DNA of 64,000 nucleotides, taken from contig NZ_JADNHZ010000002.1 of the NCBI RefSeq assembly GCF_015554145.1, positions 62,001 through 126,000 on the forward strand, given 5' to 3'. Of this stretch, positions 32,673 through 41,414 are shown piece after piece. The position numbers were made by a program, and so were the translations under genes. Each line of letters starts with the position of its first letter. The first letter of the stretch is position 1. The stretch is from Collinsella aerofaciens (GTDB taxonomy: Bacteria > Actinomycetota > Coriobacteriia > Coriobacteriales > Coriobacteriaceae). The notes under the pieces are model-generated. The model ran no database searches, was not told where the DNA came from, and saw only the letters and a list, made by a program, of their open reading frames with translations.

Positions 32673-32700
32673 ATCGTAAACGGTACCTTTTCCTCGGTAA
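32673..32700 (-). promoter_or_regulatory. Candidate promoter of the argG leader
   Basis: TTACCG, 16 bases, TACGAT on the minus strand, about 40 bases before the leader peptide ATG. The gap from here to the plus-strand Cof gene (32908) is AT-richer than its surroundings and shows no further gene. Confidence 0.45.
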
Positions 32701-32907
32701 GCGGTTGTTCTTCCGTCTCCGTTTTCGATGGTCGCTATATTACGCTAAAGTGCCTGCTGTACAAGCGACAAATTCAAATTTCTGAAAAGTTTTTTCATTA
32801 CTTTGTGAATGATGATGCAAATATGCGCCAATCCTGCGAAAATACGCCCGACTATCAAGTAGAGGGTCAATCACCCGAAACATTCTGGAAACCGAAAGGC
32901 GCGTTTT

Positions 32908-33735
32908 ATGCAGACTTACGAATCAGACGCCAACATCGGCAACATTAAGATTCTCGCTGTCGATATGGACAAGACGTTACTGACCGACGAGCGCGTGCTG
33001 CCTCAGGGCCTCGACGAGCGCCTGGACAAGCTCGCCGAGGCTGGCATCGTGTTCTGCCCCGCCAGCGGACGCCCCGCCCCCAAACTCGAGGAGATGTTTG
33101 AGGACATCAAGAGCCGCATCGCTTTTTGCCCCGATAACGGCGCGTGCGTTATCTACCGCGGCAACTATATCTATAAGAGCACTATCGACGTGGCGCTGTA
33201 TCAGCAGGTCTTGAGCCGCGCCTCGGAGGATTCGCGCGCTGTCCCCGTCCTGTGCTGCTTCGACGAGTTCTATGTGCTCGCCCGCGACCATCAGTACCAC
33301 GACGAGATCAGCGTCTACTACAACACGATCAACTACGTCGATAGCTTTGAGGGCATTGACATCGAGTCTAACAAGATTTCGATCTTCTTCCCCGCCTACG
33401 ATGCCGAGCCAGCGTTTCGCGAGGACTACAGCCCGGCATTCTCGGACCGACTCTATGTCACCAATGCTGGCCGCGAGTGGATCGACTTTATGAACCTGGG
33501 CGTCGACAAGGGGTCGGGCGTAGCACATCTCTGCGAGCGCCTGGGCATCGATATCGCCGACGCCGCTGCCGTGGGCGATACGTACAACGACATCCCCATG
33601 CTGGAGCGCGTCGGGCATAGCTTTATCGTGGACAATGCCGAGGAGCACATGAACGCGCATGCCAAATGGCGCATTCCGAGCAACAACGACGGGGGCGTAC
33701 TGACGCTCATCGACGCCATCTTGGCGGCTCGTTAA
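32908..33735 (+). CDS. Cof-type HAD-IIB hydrolase
   Basis: 275 residues. Motif I ILAVDMDKTLLTDE, motif II in PASGRP, the Lys region and motif IV VGDTYNDIPML are the Cof/IIB layout, with a C2B cap between them. Members dephosphorylate sugar phosphates, phosphorylated nucleotides or PLP-like compounds. AAAGG precedes ATG 32908. The N-terminal 12 residues before the fold are variable. Ends in a strong terminator. The substrate cannot be read from the sequence. Confidence 0.88.
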   Translation: MQTYESDANIGNIKILAVDMDKTLLTDERVLPQGLDERLDKLAEAGIVFCPASGRPAPKLEEMFEDIKSRIAFCPDNGACVIYRGNYIYKSTIDVALYQQVLSRASEDSRAVPVLCCFDEFYVLARDHQYHDEISVYYNTINYVDSFEGIDIESNKISIFFPAYDAEPAFREDYSPAFSDRLYVTNAGREWIDFMNLGVDKGSGVAHLCERLGIDIADAAAVGDTYNDIPMLERVGHSFIVDNAEEHMNAHAKWRIPSNNDGGVLTLIDAILAAR

Positions 33736-33809
33736 CGGGGCTCGTCGGACCCGGCCGGGCGCCAAGATGGCGTCTTGAGTGTCTAGATACTTAGCTGAAA
33801 TGATTTGAG

Positions 33810-33850
33810 CAGAGGGGAGCTCCTTGTTGGGAGGGGCTCCCCTCTGTTTT
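33810..33850 (+). terminator. Terminator of the Cof hydrolase gene
   Basis: CAGAGGGGAGC pairs with GCTCCCCTCTG and is followed by TTTTGG on the plus strand. Confidence 0.9.
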
Positions 33851-33859
33851 GGTTACTGT

Positions 33860-33898
33860 GGGACAAATTAATCAGTAGTGTTTGTCCCAAATCTTAAG
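33860..33898. repeat. GGGACAAATTAATCAG palindrome, copy 2
   Basis: Left arm GGGACAAATTAATCAG, 5-base centre, right arm TTTGTCCC followed by AAATCTTAAG; same as 21721-21759 except for the centre. Lies between the Cof terminator and the polA stop. Confidence 0.8.
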
Positions 33899-33946
33899 TA
33901 TGTGGGGGCTTGCGTCTTGGGCGAGCTTGCCTTACGGAGTGCTTCC

Positions 33947-36697
33947 CTATTTCGCGTCGGCCCAGGTTATGCCGGTGCTGGCTTCGGCGATCAACGGTAC
34001 GCGGAGGTCTACGACGTGTTCCATGACGTCGCGGACCATGGTGGTTAGGCGCTCGACTTCGTTGACGGGGCACTCAAAGTCCAGTTCGTCGTGTACCTGC
34101 AAGATCATGTGGGCGGCAAAACCCTCTTCTTCCAGGCGGCGGCTTACGCGGGCCATGGCGATCTTGATGATGTCGGCGGCGGTGCCCTGCATGGGGTGGT
34201 TCATGGCCGTGCGCTCACCAAAGCCGCGGAGCTGTGGGTTTTTGGCCTTGAGCTCGGGAATATGGCGTCTGCGGCCATACATGGTCTCGGCATAGCCCGT
34301 CTGCTTGGCTCGCGCCACCACATTGTCGAGGAACGTGCGCACGCCCGGGTAGGCCTCGTAGTAGCGATCGATCATATCGCGCGCCTCGGCCATCGAGATG
34401 TGCAGCGACTGCGACAGACCATAGGCCTGCTGACCGTACACGATGCCAAAGTTCACGGCCTTGGCGCGGCTACGCAGGTCGGGTGTCACCTCGGACACCG
34501 GCACGCCAAATACGCGCGCGGCCGTCTCGGCATGGAAGTCCTCGCCCTCGTTGAAGGCGCGCACCAGGTGCTCGTCACCCGAAAGATGCGCGAGCAGGCG
34601 CAGCTCGATCTGCGAGTAGTCCACCGCCAAAAAGACGCTGCCCTCGCCCGCCGAGAACGCCGTCTTGACGGTACGCCCCAGCTCCGAGCGCGTCGGAATG
34701 TTTTGCAGATTGGGGTCGCTCGAAGACAAACGCCCCGTCGCGGTGATGGTCTGGTTGTACGTGGTGTGCACACGCCCGTCACCACGGCGCAGCGGGCCCA
34801 GCGTGTCCAGATAGGTCGACTTAATCTTGGACTTCTCACGCCAGTCCAAAATCAGGCGCACGATCTCGTGGTCGCGGGCAAGGTCGCTCAGCACCTTGGC
34901 GTTGGTCGAATAGTAGCCGCGCTTGGTCTTTTTGAGGCCCTTGGTCGGAAGTCCCATAACATCAAACAGCACGTGCGAGAGTTGCATGGGGCTGCCGATG
35001 TTAAAGGTCTCGTCGCCGGCCAGGTCGCGAATGCTGCGCTCGACATCGGCAATCTGGGTCGCCAGGCCCTCGGACAGACTGTGCAGGCGGTCGGGGTCCA
35101 CGAGCATGCCCGCGCGCTCCATCTTGGCAAGCACCGGCACGAGCGGCATCTCGATCCCATCGAACACGTTGGCGGCGTTCTCGCGGGCCATGCGGTCACG
35201 CAGCGGTGCAACCAGCGCCAGCGTCAAGGCCGCCGTGCGAGCGGCGGGCGCAGGAGCGTCCTCGCCAGCACCCTCTGCGCCGCGCGCCGCAGGCAGCGCC
35301 ATCTGCAGATACGTATCGGCCAGATACACCTCGTCAAACTCGGAGCGGTCGGAATCCAACAGGTAGGCGGCAACAACGGTATCGAAGATGCGCGTGGAAT
35401 CGACTGCCAGCGGATCCATGAGCTCGAGCTCAGAAGAATCGATGGGCGAAAGCTCATGCAGAAGCGCCTTCATATCCGGGCTCGCCATGCGACCCTCCAT
35501 AAACAGACGCGCGAGCACGCCAGCAATCACGCCGTGGACGAAGTTGAAGCCCTCAACCTCAGCCGCCGCGCAGCTGTCGTCCTCCTCGAGCGCGAACAGG
35601 CCCTTGGACGTCGCCAACCACAGCGTGCGCGTCAGTCCAAAGAGCGCGCCCTCTTCCTTGTCATCGTCCACCACGGCGGCGACCCACTCGCCGGCATCAA
35701 TCGCGCGGGCAACCTCGGACGCCACGGCAGCAAGCGCCTCGGCATCGCCGGCAGCGGTGCGCTCAATCGTGGGCATCTCGAACGTGCTAGCAGCGGCAGC
35801 AGCGCCACCCTCGTCACCGATCAGTGCCAAGAAACGGTTCTGCATGGCGGTGATACCAAGCGTACCCAGCGCCGCGGAAACCTCATCGGCAGAAAACGCC
35901 GGGAAGGATGTTTCGTCAAAGTCAAGCTCAACAGGCGCATCGGTGCGAATGGTCGCGACCTTACGGCTCAGCAGCGCGTCGTCGATGTGTGCGCGCAGGT
36001 TTTCGCCCATCTTGCCCTTGACCTCGTCAGCATGCGCGATGACCTCGTCCAGGCTGCCGTACTGCGCGATGAGCGCGCTCGCCTTTTTGGGGCCGATGCC
36101 CGGTACACCGGGAATATTGTCCGACGTATCGCCCTTCAGACCGTAAAAATCGGGCACGAGCGCCGGCGTGATGCCGTGATACAGGTCGTCCACGCTCTCG
36201 GGCGTCATGATCGCCACGTCGGACAGGCCCTTACGAGTCGAGACCACGTTGACGTGCTCGGTCACAAGCTGATACATGTCGCGGTCGCCGGTCACCAGCA
36301 GCATGTCGCAGCCGGCCTCCTCACCCAAGCGCGCCATGGTTCCCAGGATATCGTCGCCTTCCCAGCCCTCAGACTGCAGAATCGGCACATTGAGCGCACC
36401 GAGCAGCTCCTTGATCATCGGAAACTGCGCGTGCAAATCGGGGTCCATGGGCGGGCGCTGCGCCTTATACTGCGGCAACATCTCCATGCGCACGCGCGGC
36501 TTGCCTTTATCAAACGCCACGACCACACCGTCGGGGTTAAAGGCGTCGATCATCTTGAGGAACATGTTCAGAAAACCAAAGATCGCGTTGGTGGGGCGAC
36601 CGTCCGGCGCGTTCATGGTCGGCGGCACGGCGTGGAAGGCGCGATGCATGAGCGAGTTGCCGTCGATAACGGCAAAGGTGCGGCGCTTGTCAGACAT
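33947..36697 (-). CDS. polA: DNA polymerase I
   Basis: 916 residues in three domains. The 5' nuclease (1-about 300) keeps VIDGNSLMHRAFHA, the acidic DRDMYQL region and GVPGIGPKKA helix-hairpin-helix. The middle 3'-5' exonuclease domain is present but its acidic metal ligands are not: the E. coli NLKYD motif reads as MKALLHEL and YAAEDADVT as PAARTAALT, so proofreading is probably lost. The polymerase has DYSQIELRLLAH (motif A), RSRAKAVNFGIVYG (motif B) and QVHDELDFE (motif C). ATG 36697 follows GAGG. Used for repair and Okazaki fragment processing. Confidence 0.96.
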   Translation of the reverse strand: MSDKRRTFAVIDGNSLMHRAFHAVPPTMNAPDGRPTNAIFGFLNMFLKMIDAFNPDGVVVAFDKGKPRVRMEMLPQYKAQRPPMDPDLHAQFPMIKELLGALNVPILQSEGWEGDDILGTMARLGEEAGCDMLLVTGDRDMYQLVTEHVNVVSTRKGLSDVAIMTPESVDDLYHGITPALVPDFYGLKGDTSDNIPGVPGIGPKKASALIAQYGSLDEVIAHADEVKGKMGENLRAHIDDALLSRKVATIRTDAPVELDFDETSFPAFSADEVSAALGTLGITAMQNRFLALIGDEGGAAAAASTFEMPTIERTAAGDAEALAAVASEVARAIDAGEWVAAVVDDDKEEGALFGLTRTLWLATSKGLFALEEDDSCAAAEVEGFNFVHGVIAGVLARLFMEGRMASPDMKALLHELSPIDSSELELMDPLAVDSTRIFDTVVAAYLLDSDRSEFDEVYLADTYLQMALPAARGAEGAGEDAPAPAARTAALTLALVAPLRDRMARENAANVFDGIEMPLVPVLAKMERAGMLVDPDRLHSLSEGLATQIADVERSIRDLAGDETFNIGSPMQLSHVLFDVMGLPTKGLKKTKRGYYSTNAKVLSDLARDHEIVRLILDWREKSKIKSTYLDTLGPLRRGDGRVHTTYNQTITATGRLSSSDPNLQNIPTRSELGRTVKTAFSAGEGSVFLAVDYSQIELRLLAHLSGDEHLVRAFNEGEDFHAETAARVFGVPVSEVTPDLRSRAKAVNFGIVYGQQAYGLSQSLHISMAEARDMIDRYYEAYPGVRTFLDNVVARAKQTGYAETMYGRRRHIPELKAKNPQLRGFGERTAMNHPMQGTAADIIKIAMARVSRRLEEEGFAAHMILQVHDELDFECPVNEVERLTTMVRDVMEHVVDLRVPLIAEASTGITWADAK

Positions 36698-36863
36698 ATT
36701 GAATACCTCGCTTTGGGCTGGGCACAGTTTGCTCACACCAGTTTACACGCTCCCCGCCCCACGGCCACCGCACATCAGGCTTCCCTGCCGCCGCGGGCCC
36801 GCGCGTGATACGATGGCTCACGGTACATCAACCAGCACAATCGATCCGAAAGGAGCCTGCGTC

Positions 36864-38261
36864 ATGGAGCGTCCCTGCGCATGGAAAAAGTACACGCCAC
36901 AGCAGATCGAGGAGCTCGAGGAGCTTTGCCGCGGCTATAAGCAGTTTTTGAGCGAGAACAAGACCGAACGCTTATGCGTCAAAACCGGCATCAAGATGGC
37001 CGAGGAGGCGGGCTACGTCAATCTGGAGACCGTGATCGCCGAGGGCCGCGCGCTCAAGGCCGGCGACAAGGTGTACGCCGCCAACCACGGCAAGGACCTC
37101 ATGCTCGTCAACCTGGGCACCGCCCCGCTCGAGCAGGGCTTTAACATCCTGGGCGCCCACGTGGACTCGCCGCGCCTGGACCTCAAGCAGAACCCCGCCT
37201 TCGAGGCCGGCGACATGGCTTATCTCGACACGCACTACTATGGCGGCGTCAAGAGCTACCACTGGGTCGCTTCCCCGCTCGCACTCGTGGGCGTCATCTG
37301 CAAAAAGGACGGCACCACCGTCGACATCAACATCGGTGACAAGGCCGACGACCCGGTCTTTACCATCTCCGACCTGCTGATCCACCTCTCGAGCGAGCAG
37401 ATGGCCAAGCCCGCCAAGGACGCCGTCGACGCCGAGATCCTCGACGTGATCGTGGGCGGCCGCCCCGTCAAGTTTGACGAGGACGACAAGGACGCTCCCA
37501 AGGAGCCCGTCAAGCAGATGTTCCTGGATATCCTCAAGGAGCAGTACGACGTCGAGGAGGAGGACTTCCTCTCCGCCGAGATCGAGGTCGTGCCCGCCGG
37601 CCCCGCCCGTGACATGGGCCTCGACCGCTCCATGATTCTGGGCTATGGCCAAGACGACCGTGTCTGCGCCTATCCGTCCATGCTCGCCCAGATCAACGTC
37701 GCCAACGTGGAGCGCACGAGCATCACACTCATCGTCGACAAGGAGGAGATCGGTTCCGTAGGTGCCACCGGCATGACGAGCCGCTTCTTCGAGAACACCG
37801 TCGCCGAGATCATGACACTCGCCGGCGAGGATAGCCCGCTGGCCCTGCGCCGCGCGCTCGCCCGCAGCCGCATGCTCTCCTCCGACGTGTCCGCCGGCTT
37901 CGACCCGGGCTACGCCGGCAAGTTCGAAACCAAGAACGCAGCCTTTATGGGTCGCGGCCTGTGCTTTAACAAGTACACGGGCAGCCGCGGCAAGGGCGGC
38001 TCTAACGACGCCGACGCCGAGTATGTGGCCCTCATCCGCGACATCATGGACGAGGCCGGCGTGGACTTCCAGACCTGCGAGCTCGGTCGCGTCAACGCGG
38101 GCGGCGGCGGCACCATCGCATACATCATGGCTAAGTACGGCATGAACGTCATCGACTCTGGCGTTGCCGTCCTGTCCATGCACGCCCTGTGGGAGGTCGC
38201 TAACAAGGCCGATATCTACGAGGCCTATCGCGGCTACAAGGCCTTCATCGAGCGCGCGTAA
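36864..38261 (+). CDS. M18 family aminopeptidase
   Basis: 465 residues of the M18 (aspartyl aminopeptidase-like) zinc peptidases. Metal and catalytic motifs seen are GAHVDSPRLD, DKEEIGSVGATG, SSDVSAGFDP and the C-terminal VLSMHALWEV histidine. The N-terminus is longer than in E. coli-type members, as in many anaerobe M18 proteins. AAAGGAG precedes ATG 36864. Cytoplasmic, removes N-terminal residues (Asp/Glu preferred in the family). Followed by a palindrome of the GTTGCGGTG family that precedes yaaA. Confidence 0.92.
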   Translation: MERPCAWKKYTPQQIEELEELCRGYKQFLSENKTERLCVKTGIKMAEEAGYVNLETVIAEGRALKAGDKVYAANHGKDLMLVNLGTAPLEQGFNILGAHVDSPRLDLKQNPAFEAGDMAYLDTHYYGGVKSYHWVASPLALVGVICKKDGTTVDINIGDKADDPVFTISDLLIHLSSEQMAKPAKDAVDAEILDVIVGGRPVKFDEDDKDAPKEPVKQMFLDILKEQYDVEEEDFLSAEIEVVPAGPARDMGLDRSMILGYGQDDRVCAYPSMLAQINVANVERTSITLIVDKEEIGSVGATGMTSRFFENTVAEIMTLAGEDSPLALRRALARSRMLSSDVSAGFDPGYAGKFETKNAAFMGRGLCFNKYTGSRGKGGSNDADAEYVALIRDIMDEAGVDFQTCELGRVNAGGGGTIAYIMAKYGMNVIDSGVAVLSMHALWEVANKADIYEAYRGYKAFIERA

Positions 38262-38274
38262 CCAACCCTTCATC

Positions 38275-38341
38275 AGTTGCGGTGAAATACAGACTAAACT
38301 GGCCCATAAACGGCCAAAACAGACCGTATTCCACCGCAACT
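38275..38341. repeat. GTTGCGGTGAAATA palindrome, copy 2
   Basis: AGTTGCGGTGAAATA at the left and TATTCCACCGCAACT at the right pair with one mismatch; GGCC...GGCC arms lie inside. It resembles 17622-17690 but has diverged in the centre. TTCCTTTTTG follows, so it can act as the terminator of the M18 gene. Confidence 0.7.
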
Positions 38342-38364
38342 TCCTTTTTGGCAGAGGAGAGTCC

Positions 38365-39174
38365 ATGCTGCAGGTCGTCATTTCGCCCGCCAAGCAGATG
38401 CGCGCGGCCCAAGATGCTTTTGAAGTCCTGGGCATTCCACCCTTTGCGCGCGAGACGGCTCGCCTCCACCGCGCACTGCTAGATATCGAGCGGAATGAAG
38501 GCAGCGACAGCCTGCAGGCGCTATGGAACGTGAGTGACAAACTGCTGGGGCCTTGCCTCAACACCCTGCATGAGTTCGGGCCCATCCTGAAAAACGGCGA
38601 TCTCGACAATCCCGCACTCGCCTGTCACCTCTCCCCTGCCGTCATGTCCTACCACGGCATTCAATACCAGAGCATGGCGCCCGAGGTGATGGATTCCGCG
38701 CAGCTCGCATGGCTGCAAAGCCACCTGTGGATCCTCTCTGGCCTCTACGGGTGCGTTCGCCCCTTTCATGCCGTCGAACCGTATCGGCTGGAGATGGGCG
38801 CGAAGCTCGCCGTTGACGATGCCCGAGACCTCTATGCGTTTTGGAGCGACAAGCTCGCGCGGGCTATCGCCCCGGCAGGCTCAAACACCACGATCGTCAA
38901 CCTCGCCAGCGTAGAGTACGCCAAAGCCGTTCTGCCCCATCTCGCGGGCGGCGCCACGGTCGTCACGTGCCTCTTTGGCGAAGGCATCCGCAACGGCAAG
39001 CCCATCCAGCGCTCGACCGCCAGCAAAAAGGCACGTGGTTCCATGGTGCGCTGGATGGCAGAAAACAAGCTCGAGGATGTAAGCGGGCTCACCGCGTTTG
39101 ACGTTGGTTATCGTCACTTTCCCGAGCTTTCAAATAAGAACACTTTGGTCTTCCTGAACGAACAGACCTTGTAG
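38365..39174 (+). CDS. yaaA: YaaA (DUF328) peroxide stress family protein
   Basis: 269 residues. MLQVVISPAKQM is the family hallmark; further blocks are YHGIQYQSM, HLWILSGLYGCVRPFHAVEPYRLEMG, NLASVEYAK and FDVGYRHFPELS. In E. coli YaaA binds DNA and limits free iron during peroxide stress; in anaerobes the role is untested. GAGGAGA lies four bases before ATG 38365. Single gene, converging on the small membrane protein gene at 39215. Confidence 0.93.
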   Translation: MLQVVISPAKQMRAAQDAFEVLGIPPFARETARLHRALLDIERNEGSDSLQALWNVSDKLLGPCLNTLHEFGPILKNGDLDNPALACHLSPAVMSYHGIQYQSMAPEVMDSAQLAWLQSHLWILSGLYGCVRPFHAVEPYRLEMGAKLAVDDARDLYAFWSDKLARAIAPAGSNTTIVNLASVEYAKAVLPHLAGGATVVTCLFGEGIRNGKPIQRSTASKKARGSMVRWMAENKLEDVSGLTAFDVGYRHFPELSNKNTLVFLNEQTL

Positions 39175-39214
39175 AACCACCGCTACTTTTGAATGTGCTG
39201 CCTAGGCACGGCGT

Positions 39215-39730
39215 CTATTCCGCCAAGCCGTCGGCTTTGGCAACTTCGTTTGTCGAGCCATCTTGGTAGGTAATCTTAACGTGCTCTACCTCGGACACCG
39301 CAACACCCGATGGGGGCTCCAAGCGCCATTCCGTCAGCGCGATATCCATAGTCGTAGGCACGTCGCCCTGATTCTTGAGCTTCACCGTCAGCGTTTTGAG
39401 CGCCGCATCATACGTCACGCGTTCGATTTCTTCGCCCGGAATAGACCCGCCGCTCAACTGCAGCTGCACAAACTCGTCGCGCGGATACCAATAGTCGCCC
39501 GGCGCGGCAACGGTATTGCCGCCCGTAACCTTCACTGTCATGATCGGCAGGGCATCGTCGGCCTCGAACTCCCATGCAGCGCCGCCGTGACCGCCAAACG
39601 TCCAGATACAAAAGGCAATCACCAGCACGGCAAGCACCGCAAAACCAATCGCGACAAGGCCATGGTGCGCACGGCTTTCCTCGGCCGATACATCCCATTG
39701 CGTCTCTCGATATAGATGCTTGTCTTCCAT
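39215..39730 (-). CDS. Single-pass membrane protein of unknown function
   Basis: 171 residues: about 25 cytosolic residues, one membrane helix (LVAIGFAVLAVLVIAFCIW, about 25-44), then an extracellular beta-rich region with an acidic start. ATG 39730 follows GGGGAGG. The frame extends far upstream without a stop across thiC, but that is antisense shadow. It lies divergently next to the TPP riboswitch. I do not recognise the family; the layout recalls small DUF-type surface proteins. Confidence 0.7.
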   Translation of the reverse strand: MEDKHLYRETQWDVSAEESRAHHGLVAIGFAVLAVLVIAFCIWTFGGHGGAAWEFEADDALPIMTVKVTGGNTVAAPGDYWYPRDEFVQLQLSGGSIPGEEIERVTYDAALKTLTVKLKNQGDVPTTMDIALTEWRLEPPSGVAVSEVEHVKITYQDGSTNEVAKADGLAE

Positions 39731-39802
39731 GTTCGCCTCCCCACAGGCACGCTCGTTAGGCCAATCGTACCCATTCGAGCTATACTTGAGCCCATTACAT
39801 AA

Positions 39803-39893
39803 ACGGGGAGCTTGCAGGACAAGACGGCAGGCTGAGACTGGGCGCGCCCGCCCTGACCCGCAAACCTGATATGGGTAATGCCAACGAAGGGAG
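39803..39893 (+). promoter_or_regulatory. TPP riboswitch (THI element) before thiC
   Basis: The conserved blocks are in order: GGGGAGCTTGC, GGCTGAGACTGGG, CCTGACCCGCAAACCTGAT, and ATGGGTAATGCCAACGAAGG. The last block contains the AAGGGAG ribosome site of thiC, so ligand binding can block translation initiation directly. No terminator hairpin is visible between it and the ATG at 39902. Confidence 0.95.
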
Positions 39894-39901
39894 CCGTGCC
39901 A

Positions 39902-41236
39902 ATGAGCACACAGACCGAGCCCAAGCTCGTCACGCAAATCGACTTCGCCCGCGCCGGGCAGATCACGCCGCAGATGAAGGAAGTCGCCGAGCGCGAGCAT
40001 CGCGACCCCGAGTACATCCGCGAGCGCGTGGCCGACGGCCGCATCGCCATTCCCGCCAACATCGTGCACATCAAAAAAGGCATGCGCGCCTTTGGTGTCG
40101 GCGAGGGCCTGTCTACTAAGGTCAACGTCAACCTGGGCATCTCGGGCGATAAAGCCGATGCCGCCGAGGAATGGAAGAAGGTCAAGATCGCCGAGGACTT
40201 TGGCGCCGACGCCATCATGGACCTTTCCAACTCGGGCAAGACGCGCCAGTTCCGCCAGCAGCTCATCGACGAGACGCCGCTCATGGTGGGCACCGTCCCC
40301 ATGTACGACGCCATCGGCTACATGGAAAAGCCGCTGGTCAAGCTGACCAAGGACGACCTGTTCGAGGTCGTGCGCGCGCACGCCGAGGACGGTGTGGACT
40401 TTATGACCATCCACTGCGGCATCAACAAGTCGGTCACCAAGACCTTTAAGGAGACCGGCCGCCTGATGAACATCGTCAGTCGCGGCGGCTCGCTGCTGTT
40501 TGGCTGGATGGAGGTCACCGGCAACGAAAACCCCTTCTACGAGTACTTTGACGAGCTGCTCGAGATCTGCCACGAGTACGACGTGACGATTTCGCTCGGC
40601 GACTCCTGCCGTCCGGGCTGCCTCTACGACTCCAACGATGCCACCGAGACCGCTGAGATGATCGAGCTGGGCAAGCTGTGCAAGCGCGCTTGGGCCGCCG
40701 GCGTCCAGGTCATGGTCGAGGGCCCGGGTCACATGGCGCTCGACGAGATCGCCGCCAACATGAAACTGCAGAAGCGCCTGTGCCACAATGCCCCGTTCTA
40801 TGTGCTCGGGCCGCTGGTGACCGATATCGGCGTGGGTTACGACCACATCACCGCTGCCATCGGCGGCGCCATCTCCGCCAGCTCCGGTGCCGACTTCCTG
40901 TGCTACGTGACGCCGGCCGAGCACCTGTGCCTGCCCAACGCCCAGGACGTGCTCGATGGCCTCATGGCCACTAAGATTGCCGCGCACGCCGCCGATATCG
41001 CCAAGAAGGTGCCGCACGCCCGCGACATGGACGACAAGATGGGCCAGGCACGCCGCAAGCTCGACTGGGATGCCATGTGGAAGTGCGCGCTCGACCCGGT
41101 CACCGGCAAGAAGCGCTACGAGGAGTCCCCCGCCGCCACCGAGGGCACCTGCACCATGTGTGGCAAGATGTGCGCCGTCCGCACCGTCAACAAGGTGTTC
41201 GAGGGTACGACGATCGATCTCGGCATGGAGGACTAA
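39902..41236 (+). CDS. thiC: Phosphomethylpyrimidine synthase
   Basis: 444 residues, radical SAM enzyme that converts AIR to HMP-phosphate for thiamine. Motifs: NVNLGISGD, MDLSNSGKTRQFR, MVGTVPMYDA, TIHCGI, SLGDSCRPGCLYD, VMVEGPGHM and PFYVLGPLVTDI. The C-terminal cluster motif reads CTMCGKMC (CX2CX3C), one residue shorter than the CX2CX4C of E. coli ThiC. The short form lacks the N-terminal extension of proteobacterial ThiC. ATG 39902 with SD inside the riboswitch. BzaF-like benzimidazole synthases are related, but the TPP riboswitch and nearby thiD favour ThiC. Confidence 0.93.
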   Translation: MSTQTEPKLVTQIDFARAGQITPQMKEVAEREHRDPEYIRERVADGRIAIPANIVHIKKGMRAFGVGEGLSTKVNVNLGISGDKADAAEEWKKVKIAEDFGADAIMDLSNSGKTRQFRQQLIDETPLMVGTVPMYDAIGYMEKPLVKLTKDDLFEVVRAHAEDGVDFMTIHCGINKSVTKTFKETGRLMNIVSRGGSLLFGWMEVTGNENPFYEYFDELLEICHEYDVTISLGDSCRPGCLYDSNDATETAEMIELGKLCKRAWAAGVQVMVEGPGHMALDEIAANMKLQKRLCHNAPFYVLGPLVTDIGVGYDHITAAIGGAISASSGADFLCYVTPAEHLCLPNAQDVLDGLMATKIAAHAADIAKKVPHARDMDDKMGQARRKLDWDAMWKCALDPVTGKKRYEESPAATEGTCTMCGKMCAVRTVNKVFEGTTIDLGMED

Positions 41237-41327
41237 CTCGTCACCGGAGCCACAATCGGTAACATGGTGTTCGTCAATTGTTGACGTGTGAACATTTGCT
41301 TACATTTGCGTAAAGATTGCATCGCCC

Positions 41328-41365
41328 GCCCGGGTTCGACATAGAGTCGGCCCGGGCATCTTTAT
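41328..41365 (+). terminator. Hairpin after thiC
   Basis: GCCCGGG pairs with CCCGGGC, with a CGAC/GTCG inner stem; followed by ATCTTTATAATG. The T tract is short; the same stretch supplies a TATAAT that may start thiD transcription. Confidence 0.55.
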
Positions 41366-41414
41366 AATGCTGGCTTAAAGACCCATTTGATTCCGACCGA
41401 ACAAGGGAGCAAAC

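Noticed and set aside
32490..32948. 152-codon plus-strand frame upstream of the Cof gene
   Set aside because: No motif, runs through the argG leader and promoter and into the Cof gene in another frame.
34091..36808. Very long open frame (over 900 codons) on the plus strand
   Set aside because: It is exactly antisense to polA; high-GC codon bias leaves the opposite frame open. No ribosome site and no recognisable motif.
39731..41017. Long N-terminal extension of the minus-strand membrane protein across thiC
   Set aside because: This part is antisense to thiC; the real start at 39730 has a strong ribosome site.
39803..41236. BzaF (benzimidazole) instead of ThiC
   Set aside because: A canonical TPP riboswitch directly controls the gene and thiD follows.
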